A stretch of DNA of 64,000 nucleotides from Tubulanus polymorphus (Eukaryota > Nemertea > Palaeonemertea > Tubulaniformes > Tubulanidae), in the NCBI RefSeq assembly GCF_964204645.1, contig NC_134033.1, positions 5,738,231 to 5,802,230 on the forward strand. The letters are read 5' to 3'. Of the stretch, positions 45,594 to 57,500 are shown piece after piece. A model generated the notes under the pieces. That model made no database searches. It worked only from the letters and a program-made list of their open reading frames with translations, and was not told the origin of the DNA. A program made the position numbers and the translations under genes. Each line of letters starts with the position of its first letter. Positions within the stretch are counted from its first letter, which is position 1.

Positions 45594-48500
45594 TCAGAAC
45601 CGCGTACCCCACGGTATCGAGGACAGACGCAAGTCATAAGAGCCCTCGGCCGCGGCCGCGCACACATCCCGCGGCGTGTTGAAATTCGCCACGCGCACCT
45701 GTCTTTGCACGTGTTTGCGACGCGTGACGTAATGCTCGAACGCCAGACGGTTCCACGGTTCGATCAGTTTGTCGTAAGCCCCGGTTGAACCGGTCAACAG
45801 TTTCGCGAACACGTAACCGCGCTGAATCGCCTCGTAAATCGGCGTCTGTTCGTTGGTGACGTTGTGGATGTAGACGCCTCTGTCGCGGTCGATAAAGCCG
45901 CTGACCAACGCGTCCCGGAACGGTATCCGGCGTCGTAAAAACGGGTCCATTACGCCGATACACAAATACACCTCGACTGCGGTGGATTCCTCCACTTGCG
46001 GGTGACTCATATCGAAAACTTCGTCCTCGAATTCGATGTCTATGTAACCGTGTTCGATCGCCTCGTCGACGGTAATTTTTCGGTGGTTGCGTTTGTCGAA
46101 ATAGACGTCTTCTTTCTCGTCGATCAAACCTTGCATTTTGGCCACGTCGAAACTGCGACTGCGGCCGCCGATCGTATCGAACACGCCCTTGATCGTACAC
46201 GGCATGTACCGCGTGATCGTATGGAATGTAATCAGCCCGTACGAGCTGCCGATCTTAGTCGACTTCGACTTCGTGTCTTGCAAAATGAACCGCTTCGTAA
46301 TCGCCTCGGCGATCGACATCGTGAACTCGGTCAGCGGGTTTACGTAGGTACCGTTCACTAAATCGATAATACCCTTGGCGACGGCTTGTTCCAGCGTGAT
46401 GACCTTACTCCACGGATCGATAACGCCGACGACCTTGTACACTTCGTACAGATCTTTGATCGAATACATGGCCGTTTCCGACGAGCTCGACGACAAACTC
46501 GAACCGGACACCGTCAGACTTTTGATCGCTTCCCGACGCGTGCGAAACGTCGAACTGATACTGGTCAAGCGGTCTTTCATATCTTCGCTTCGCGCGGACA
46601 GGTCGGTCTGCGTGCGCGAGTTCTGCAGACGTTGAACGACGCTCCATTCCTCGTAAAAACCGGACTCCGACGAAAACATGCTTTCCATGTCGGGTAACGA
46701 TCTGAACCGGTGACTGTGAACCAACGACGCGTCGATCGTCTGCGGGTTGACGTCGTCGTTCGGCTGCTGCCCGGGAACCGATAATCGAGACGACTTGCCG
46801 GTGGTCTTATGCGGCGCCCGCGGAGGCCGCCTCGACGGCTGTTTGTCGCTATCGCCGTCCGTCGCCTCGATATCTATATCGACGATCGTGAATTTCGACA
46901 CGCTGCGTTGTTTTCTCTTAGTTAGTTTTTTCGCCGCCGTGGCGCTGTCGTCGTCGTAATCCGACTGAGTGTAATCGATGTCTACGTCGGCCCGAGTCGT
47001 GTCGATGTAAGACGCCTCGTACTCGCTCTCGTAGCCGCGTTCTGTGACTATCTTCCTCAACATCCCGCTATCTACGTTACCGTCGCTAGGTGGCGCAACA
47101 GATATTTTACCATGATTAGGTGGCAACACTGATGCATTATAATCTTTAGGTGGTGTTACAGATTCATTTTCATCACCAGGTGGTGCCACCGATACATTAC
47201 TATTGCTAGGTGGCAGCACTGATGCACGTCCATCCCAACCTTCTCTCTGCTGTATGGACGTTTTCGTCGTCGTCGTTGTCGTAGTAACTTTTTGGTGAGA
47301 TTGTTGATTTTCTAATTTGAACAAAAATGGTTGCGGAGCAGGATTCGACACGACGTCCATTTTGCCATACAGATCGATAGTCTCTCTTTTCCTGTTCGTG
47401 GTCGAGTCTCGGTGATCAACCTTTTTCGGTCGATTTTCTTTCTTGGTAGTGGTTGGTTTTTTCGGAACCACGGGCGGAGGCTCTTTTGGGTCCGCGGGCG
47501 TTGGTTCTGCTAATTTAGGCGGTTCTTGCAGAACTTTCGGCGATGGTGGTTTTGGTTCTACGGGCTTTGGTTTTTGAACGAATCTAGGTGGTTCTTGAAT
47601 TATCATAGGATGTGGTTCTTTGACTACCAAAGGAGGTGGTTGCACTAATTTGGGAGGTTCTCTGAGAACCTTGGGTGACGGAGGTTTGGGCGCCACGAGT
47701 GGTTTTTCAATCAATTTCGGTGGTTCTTGTAGAACCGTGAGTGTCGGCACTTTCGGTGGCGCTACGGGAGGTTTATGAACTAGTTTTGGTGATTCTTGGA
47801 GAACCGTGGGCGTTAGTTCTTTCGGTAGTAATGGTTTTGGTTCCTCTGGTGGGTATGAAATACTCGCGTCCGCAATCTTTATGAACTCGGGACCTTTCTG
47901 CGGCGTTGAAATAACTGGTTGCATTTTTCTAGGCGGCACGGGAGGTGGCTCCGTCGTCACGGGAGTATTCGGCGGTGTTTTAGGCAGAGGTCTTCTCGGT
48001 ACTAGCGGCGGTGCGTCTTCCGGCAACGAAATAGACATTACTTTTCCAGTTTCCGGTGGTTTCATTTCTAATTTTGGCAATGGCTCTCGCGGTTTAGTTT
48101 GTTCCGGGGATTTCGTTGGTCGCGCTTTCGTTTTACTCGAAGGAGTGAGCAATTTACTATCGCCGAATTTGGAACTTCTCTGCGTAGGCGGGTGTCTGTT
48201 TTGCGTCTGTTTCGGGCGCTTCCTCGTCGGACCGCTGACCGACTTTTCCCCCGGTTGCAATTCCGCCTCGTCAACGCCGTCCATATAGGGGATATTGCCT
48301 TTTTCTGGCGCGGTCAACCTACTTGGTTCGACCTCAGGGGGCTTTGTTTGCATCGACATCGAAGGAGGTTTTGGGCTTTTGTCGTCGACGAATTCGATAC
48401 CGCCATAAAATGAAACTTTCTTATCACGCTTCCCACCGACGGTGCCCGTTTCTACGGGTACCTTGAACGTCGAGTCGGGTGGTGGGTTTAAAGGCTCGAA

Positions 48501-51500
48501 TAGGGGTTCTCTGAATATGCACGGCAGCGCCCAAGGATCCTCAGCCGTGGTAGGGGTGATTTGAAGGTCGGGACTCTCGGAATCATCAATAAACGGAATT
48601 TTACGCCAATCTACATCTAGCACCGACACTTCGGGCTCGTACGGCGGTGTACACTCGGGGTTGTAAGCGTAGTACAACTCCCAGGTTTCCGGAACTCTCG
48701 GTTCCTCGGCGTCGTGGTCTAGGTACAAGTTAACATTCTCCTCTCGCGGTGGACCCTCTTCCAAACCGAACGTGACGCTGACGCCGTCGTTGAACGATTC
48801 CACGTGCAAATGAAGCGGGTACTTCGCTGGGTAGAGCACGGTCAGATCGGGGCCTTTAGTTTGGACCGGGCCGATCATGTACACGCCGTGCTTCTTCATC
48901 TCTTCCGATAAAGTATTCTCGTCCAGTTTTCTATTCGGCTTGGTGATCTTAACGTCTTCGCCGTTCTCGCCGTAGCCGTTTTCAGTTCGCTGTTCGTTAT
49001 GCCGGCGTTTACCGGGCGTTCCTTTGCGGGTAAGTCCCGAACCGGAGCCACCCGATTCGCCGTCCCGCTTGCACGTCCTCAAACGGCCTTGTTTTAGGTC
49101 TAACCAAACGCCTTCCGGGTTAGCGATGCACTCACTCGACAAGGTATCTTCGTCGATCCAACAAGAAACTTCATCCATGTTGTTTGTCAAGTCTGCCTCT
49201 TCATGACGATCGTCATAACCAAAGCATATTTGATGATTATCCCGAAGTTCGTAGCAAATATCCTCGAATTCCAGTAATGGATTTGCGCAGTCCCAGAAGC
49301 TTTGGACGCATCTTTGCTCCGATTCTATCCGCAAGTCCTTGAATATATCGTCCTCTGACAACTGCCATATATCGTCGTTAGATTCAACGTTCACGATTGG
49401 AGCGACCTCTAACGGTTTGATAGCACTCAATTGTGGTAGCATATCGTCGTCGTCGAGATCGTCGACATCGTTATCAAAACCTTCCGCGTCCGTGTCGCAG
49501 TCCGCGAACGGTACGTTATCAAAAGTGAGCGCAGATTTCGATTCGTAAGAGACAGTAAGTTCGCCGATATCTGCGGCAGTCGGAGGTACCCATAAATACA
49601 AGTATTTATCGTCAGGCGTGACCTCGTCATCGCAGACGATGGTATTGACTTCGTATGGTGTGACGTAATCATTGCAGACGGTGGCATCGATCACGTCTGG
49701 TATGACGTCATCATTGCAGACGATCTTTTTTATATCCCCGTGTTCAGTTCTTGCCACTAGCGTGCAGACTGTTACAGCCGATTCCTCCGATTCGGTATCG
49801 CTATAACTCCGCTGTCTATCTAAACACATGCCGATCGTATCATCACGATGTTTGTAAACATCCGCGAAGCGGCACGTGTCGTTTTCGACGTCTAAACTAT
49901 CATTGTCGACGATTGCGCCATCTTTCGCACCGGAGAGCTCGATATCGTTTGCGTCGAACTCGACGAGTTCTTCGAACATAGAATAGTTGATATTATCCAG
50001 AGCATCGCTCGTCGATAGGTCCGAAAACGTATCGGTATGTTTCAGGGGCAGGTAGGACTCATCACCGCGGTCGTCGCACGAATACGCGCTCACTACGTCA
50101 TCGCTATCCGTGCTCGACTCCTCGACCAACGTCTCGTCGCAGTCGCTCCAAGTTTTGTCCGAATCTTCGCAATCGGAATTCGGATCCGATCCGAGCGTTT
50201 CGTCCAGATCTTCGTCCATACTTTTAGTAATGATCATCTCGTTGGTGCGGAAAATATCTTCGAATTCGATATCCGAAACGCGAACGGGACTGTATGCGCC
50301 CGCCTCGCTTCCCGCAGTGGCTTTCTCAGGCATTTCGACTATCTGTTCGTCGATGCTGGAATCGGGCTGGAGGCGAGCTGGCCCATTGTACGTAAACAAA
50401 GATCCAGTACTGGCCCGACGCTTAGGAGATATGGCACTGTCTGAATACTTTTCAAACATGGCCACTCGGGTTCGAACGATGTTTTGATCAATCGGTGCAT
50501 CCGTATCTTCATCAAAATCTGTATGGTCGGCATTCGGTTCCGATGACGACTTCGAATCATTCTTCCATTCCGTATCTTCCAAGTGTTCGCGTATCATACC
50601 CTTAACAACGGCCAGCAACGCTTCCACGAGAATGCTTTCATCTTCGCCGATTACCGGGTTATTCGCAGCGAAGTCCTCTCTAACTAATTCGCTCATTCTA
50701 AGGCCCTGCTCGCCTTTGTAAACCTCAGTTTCAGCCTTTCTCGTCGACAAGTACGTATCCAATCTTTCCGAAAATGCACAGTCTATTCCACCGCTGAAAA
50801 AGGCTTTCCGCCCGTTTTCGACGTGTTCGTGCGCGTCGAAAAATTTCTGGAATAAACTAGCGACGTTTTCTTCCACTGAACACTCTTCGAACAGGGCCAT
50901 GATTTTCGCTTCTGTTTCGACGTCGTAGTTAGTGCAGCGGCAAACCTTCTCGACCGAGCCGGCTAGTGACTCAACGATCTCACGCAAGCGAACGACGTTA
51001 GTTTTGACGTCGAAGTTGAGTACGCTTTCATATCTGATATCTTTCGGCAAATCGCTGCTGGTCGATGATGGCTTTCCGGTTAGTCGCGCGACGGACGCGT
51101 CTGTTAGCGCGACCTTTTGACAGACGATCGCCTTATCGATACAAACGCCAGAATCGTCCGAAAGCTCGGCCTCTTCTTGCAAATGACCCCTCCAGAAATC
51201 GAACACGCGCCTGGTGACGTCACTACTCGATCGCTGCCCGGCGTGGGACGTGTCCTCGTTCTGGTCGCTTACGTCATTTCTGTTTGGCTCCTCGGTTTCG
51301 CTGTCAGAATTGTCGGTTTCAGGTTTTCCTTTATTCTCGAATCTGGCGACCAAATCCGACACTCGGCGCCGACTAGTGTAGACGGCTTCCTCGACCGAAC
51401 TCGTCAAATCGGACCAATTCGATTCTACCCGCCGCACCACGTCGGCGACTCTACTCTTCAGCGTTAACCCTTTTGCCCCGGTTCCCGCTCGCTCTTCGGC

Positions 51501-54500
51501 GACGTCGTCCCGGTGATGCGTACCCGGATCGCCGTACTCCGGTCCGAGCACGACCCATTCTTCGTCGTGCGTATCTTGGAACAGGACGTCTCCGTTGATA
51601 GCGGCGCCGTTTTGGTTATTGTTGTTGTTATCGTCGCTCGAAGTTATCAGGAATATCTCGTCCAACGTGAAGTCGTTGTCGACGTCTTCATCCGAATCGG
51701 GCTGTTGAGCGACCGCCGAACCGTCCGCGCAATAAATCTCTTCCGTATCGAAATCTAGCGAGCTCCGTGCGCCATCTACATTCGAAATCGAAATATTTCT
51801 ATTCGTCGGCGATTGGCAACTAGCGTACGATTTGTCGGTATCGAAACACGGTTCGCTGCAGATCGACGGAGTTCGTTTCGTATTACAATTATCGTAACGG
51901 TGCCAATATTGATCTCCGTTGCGCCCTCTATCGATGTCATCCACGTACTTGTATTCTCCGGAAGTAACGTATTGCAGTTGTTTGTGATATTCATCTTCGG
52001 ACGGAAAACTGTAAATGAAAGAAAAGAAACAATGTTTTCAATATCAGATTTCAGTAATTGATAGAAGACTGGACTTTTGGTACTCTTCCGACCGCGGGAG
52101 CTTGTCTCTAAATATCTTGCGTGTGCTATATTTTTCGGATCTTTTAACCTGTACAATCAAGATTAGACGTACACGTTCCCTTTGTTTGAAGCTGAAAGCA
52201 GTTCCATCTCATGAATTTAGATTTAGGTCTTACTCGGAATTCATTTTCTTCGAGTTGACTCAGACTAGAGTCGAATTTTAATTCAGAGCCGTCGAACCGA
52301 TATTCTAGGTTCGACGAGTTAAAAAAAAACCCACTACACTATATGTGCGGATTTTAAAAGATTTGAGACGAATTTCATTTATCAGGAATCGAACCATACA
52401 CGACGTTTCTAACCCTCAGTAGAGATCATCTGCAGGACATGTGTCTGACGGTGATCTCTAGTGTGAGTGAGTTCGAAACGTAGAATTCTTGAAAATTCTG
52501 TATTTGACTGGGATTTTCATTTGTTATATCCGTTCTCCACATCAGCGCGTACAAGATCAATTTCGTAAATGTATGGGCCAAGCAAGGCGTTCGTTTGACC
52601 CATAACTTATACATTTGAAGACCCCATCAACCAAAACTGAAATAGCTGGTCCAAGGCGCCTGAAATCCACACATCTTGTCATATATACTATTGTATTCTT
52701 ATTTCTTGTCGACAATAGTCTCTTACCAGTTTCCAGTTCGTAGTCGGTATATGACGGTGTCGGCCACGTATTTGCCTCTGTCGGAGAAATCTTGTAAGTT
52801 CGACGAATTGACGAGCAGACGATAGATAACGAGATTTCGTTCAAACGACTGAAATTATTGAAAACGCTTACTCAACTTCAGTTCGTTAGAAAAACTGATT
52901 AGGGCTTTCGAGGCAGGTGTCAATCTGCTAAGAGTCTTCACCCTCAGACATTCTAAATCGCAAATGAAAGACATGTACTAGACACTAGGCATTTGACATT
53001 CTATCCGCATACTTTTAAAAAGTGACCGTTCCTGCGTCACCTGTCTTCAGAACTTCACCCGAGACATTTTAATTGAAAATTGGAAATGAACTATAAATAC
53101 CAAACTTTAGACATTTTTAGGACATTTCCAAAATTGATCATTCACGCGATCATAAGTGTGTTCAGAACTTCACTTGGGACATTTGAATTCAAAATTGAAA
53201 ATGGACTTATGTACCTGAGGTCTAATAGAAAATGAACTACAAACATCAAACATTAGACATTTTATCAGCGCACTTTCAAAAACTGATCGTCCACGTATTA
53301 CATGCGTTCAGAATTTCAAGCAAACATTTTAATTCAAAGCGAACCACAAACACCAGAGCTCACGTTACATTATCGAATGCACGTATTAAAGGGTTGCTAC
53401 ACAGATACCTGCATAGAGTTATACTACGAGTAATACTTATCAAACAAATGTACAAACCTGCAAAGCCGTTTTGTCGAGTTGCGCCGAAGAATTAATTTCT
53501 TTAACTTCATTGACAAAATACTCCCAGGTACTGAGTAGCGTCGACCTAAGCCTGGAAAAATACAGGAAAATGGCAACGTAATTTCAATGTTGTAAAATTG
53601 AGTTTAGCTTCTTTGATGTTCTAGGCAATTGGCATTGATTGTAGACAACCTTGCCGTTGATGATAGCTGTTTATTTTTTACTCGCTTTTTACCGCGCGTT
53701 AGAATCCAGTTCGAAATATAATTTTTCCGCAATTTCAAGCTCAATTTCAGCCCGTTAGTCACGTACGTATGACTAAGTTATGGGGTCAAGTTACTCGCAT
53801 TGTTCTATATTCAATGTTGACATAACTGTTAAAATGTTCATCGAAATTGAAACGTGAATAAAGTGAAGCGCAATGGTAAAATGAGGACTCCACGTGTGGC
53901 AAGTGAGGGACCCACAAGGTTTCGCGTGCAACAGACGATTGAATGTGTTGCAAGTCAGGATCCGCCAGGTGTCGCTATTGTGCAAAAAGGGTACCTAATA
54001 CCGTGCCAATAGAGGATTCAACATGTGGAAGGTACGTATTCACAAGGTGTCGCTAGTGAGCATAAGAATATCTCTTACTATGGTAATAGAGGATTCCAAT
54101 CGTGAGAAGTGATGGTCAGCCAGGTGTCGCTAGTGTGCAGTATGTCGTTAACTACGATGCCAACCTAGGAGTCCACCATGTGTAGCTAGTAGTTACTTGG
54201 ATTTCCACACTTCGATTTCAACCGAAATCGAATCGACTTGTGTAAATTAATGACCAAACACCGTAGTTTCTTTTGGAGGCTCGTACTATTTGAATTAGGG
54301 AGTTTAGAAATCAGGTAAAGAAAGAACTATGATTTTTACCTCTGTATTTCTTCAATACTGTTCAGATCGGGCGGTGGAATCAGACAGCATGCGGCCGGTA
54401 TTGTCAACTTTTGACCGAGACGGTTTACAACCTAGAAAAATGATCACAAATTAATCAAAAGGTTTCCGTTCGTGGCAGGCTTCGCTATTGTGCATTTCAA

Positions 54501-57500
54501 CATCAGAGGAAATGGAGGATTCTACTTGTGGTAATTGAGGATCCACCAGGTGTCAATAGTGTACTGTAGGAAATCAACTAATGTGGTAATATAGGGTTCG
54601 ACTTGTCACAAGTGTGGATGCACCAGGTGTCGCTAGTGTACTGTAGGACATCAACTACTGAGGTAATAGAGGGTACCATTTGTGGCAAGTGAGGATCCAC
54701 CAGGTGTCCCTGGTGCGCAGTAGACATCGTAACTGCATTAATCACGTTATTTTCTTGCGTTTACTTAGAAATGATTAACCTAACTCTATTTTAGAGGAAT
54801 TGTATAGCAAACTAGTCAAGTTATATCGTAACGTACCTCCCACATATTCTTATCGGTGTTGCTTATCAGGATGATCGAGTCACCGGCTTTCACCCGAACC
54901 TAAATGAAGCATAACACACATAGCCAAGCAGGAGGTCAAGAATGTGGCGCCAATTCATTAATATTCGAATAAGGTATAACTCGAAATTAAAATAGGCAGA
55001 AACAAATCCAGTTGTTACACTAGCTTTTAGGGTACTTACCTTTTCCGAAAAATAATCACAGAGCGCGATACAAGGCCGGCTGTGTTCTAAGGTTTGAGTT
55101 CGTAGATTCACCGGCACCAGGAATTGACTCCTGTGGTACAAACTTTCCGTTTGATGTCTCCACTTTTCGAAACAGCTGGTCATCTTCTGGTGTAATAGAA
55201 AACAAAATAAGAATTTGAAAGTTTATTAATTAACTGGGAAAATAGTTGTACATAGTTATGATATCTCATTTTCATAAATAGCATTTCGATATATTAACAT
55301 GAAAGCTAGCTTTGACGCCATTAACGCCACTTGACGCCACTTTGACGCATAAGTTCTTTTGAAATTGGGTATAACGACAATTGAATTGAATCGACCGGCA
55401 ACCAGTCTAGTATTCGCTATTGATGACGTAGTGCACGTCCTTTCAAAAATAATTGTTATAACCAATCTAAACAAGAGTTATGATCTATCTTTGATTACAA
55501 AATAAACGCAAAAATTCACAACTGTATTTGTTATCTTGAAACATTGATGACGTAGAGCCCCTTAAATAACCCCTTTAATTATTAATTAGTTGCACAGTCG
55601 TGATTTAAGTCCAAAAGTGGTCTTACATCTTAAGACTTGGTCCGTTCCATGGTCAGGGCTTAGACTTAAGACCATTATAATACCAACTTAGTTCTATAGC
55701 CAATCTAACAACTTAAGACCAGTCTTAAGATTTAAAACCACTTTTGGTCTTAAGTATTGACTGAACTGACCCAAGGGCAAAATCTAGTATTAGATTTAAG
55801 ACCAGCCTAAGACCATGTTAGTCCTGTAAACAATCTAACAACTTAAGACCAGTCGTATGACTTCAGACCCCTGGATAAGAAAAACCAGGTACAGAGAACA
55901 ACGAAATTATGGAAAGGAACATATAGACAGAATGTGTAGCTTCAAATCTCGTCTTTGCATCGCCTATTTTTTTCTGATGCAGAAATCTAAATATTCAAAA
56001 TTTTTTACCTTCAGTTTGTTGTTGTTGATTTGTAGTCCCGGAGTTTCGGTAATTCGCACCAGTTGTTTCGTTCGCCTGCCGATATCTGCCAACATCGACT
56101 CCTTTATTTGATCGAATTCCATGTAGAACTGCAATAATCAATACACGAAATGAGACACTTAAACGAAATTACGATGCACAAAATTACTGTGACATCTGAT
56201 TGTGTTTTAGTTAATCATCCTTGGGCAGCTAGTCGTTATGGCTTAGACTAGGATACCGTGCCACCACTAACCCCTTGATCGATGAGTATCACAAAAGCTC
56301 CCTAATGATGATTTAGCTACAAAATCTGACAATTCGGATGGTTCATTTCTATCCAAGTTCAAGTAGATATTTATTTTAAATGGTTTTGTCAGATTTTCAT
56401 ATTTTGTGACTATTCTAAACTCTTCGTGGCACCCTCCATCTAAACCATCTCAACCCTATCGGCCCTCTCCTCGCTCTCCCTCTTCACCCTACCCCTCTAT
56501 CCCCGTCTCCCCATCCTCTCCGTCTCCCTCTCCCTCTGCCTTTCCGTCTCCGCCTCCCTCTCCGTCTCCATCTTCCTCTCCGTCCCTGTCTCCACCTCCC
56601 TCTCCGTCTTCCTCTCCGTCTCCATCTTCCGCTCCGTCCCGGTCTCCGCCTCCGTCTCCCTCTCCGTCCCCATCTCCGTCCCCGTCTCCACCTCCCTCTC
56701 CGTCTCCCTCTTCGTCTCCATCTCCGTCTCCGTTTCCGTCTCCCTCTCCCTCTCCTTCTTACAGATCGGCTTCTAGATATGATTCACCTGCTGGTAGGCG
56801 GCGGTATGTTCCTCGTGCAACTTTGTACATCTTTCCAACGTTTCACTCCATCTAGAATTCAGCATAGTTTCGACCTAAACATTCGAGTGAATAGAAAAGT
56901 AACAATCATCCATTTGGAATGCATAAATAATCGAGGCCATTTCACACTTCTATTTACGATTTTTTGAAATATGGTGATTTGAACTCGAATTGAAATGAAA
57001 CTGTAAACTGTGGAACTATAGGTCTAAATTTGATCTTTAATGCCATGAAGATTTTCTCGTCACTCCATATCGCCTTGGGCTGAAAGAGTTGCTTCGAATG
57101 CAAACTAACGTCCTAGGGTTCTTCTCATGCGGACATTTCGAATGATTCTATTTTCAAAACTTTCCTTTTTTCCCCGAAATATCTATCTTTAGATTTCCTA
57201 AGAGAAAAGCGAGTTTTGAAATCGGTATAGCGTTATACGTATTTATAGAAGGCTTATATATTGTATATAAATATTTCGACCTGGTTGGCGGTTAAATGCG
57301 CTAATTCAATACGGTTTTTAGTAACAATCAAGGATCACAATCAGTTGACTGACTTCTAACAGTCGATGTCTCGTTTACGTTAAGGGGTTTTAATTCTCCA
57401 TTTAATTCTACATTTTGCTAAAGTAACTATTAGAAAGGTTAATATACTCAACGATTGAATGTGGCGTTTTGCTTTTGTTTATGAAAAAGCCAAGCGTAGG

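Noticed and set aside
56406-56855. 149-aa Ser/Pro-rich open frame on the plus strand
   Set aside because: It is the translation of a hexameric polypyrimidine microsatellite inside a plakin intron and overlaps a plakin exon in antisense; no splice or start context.
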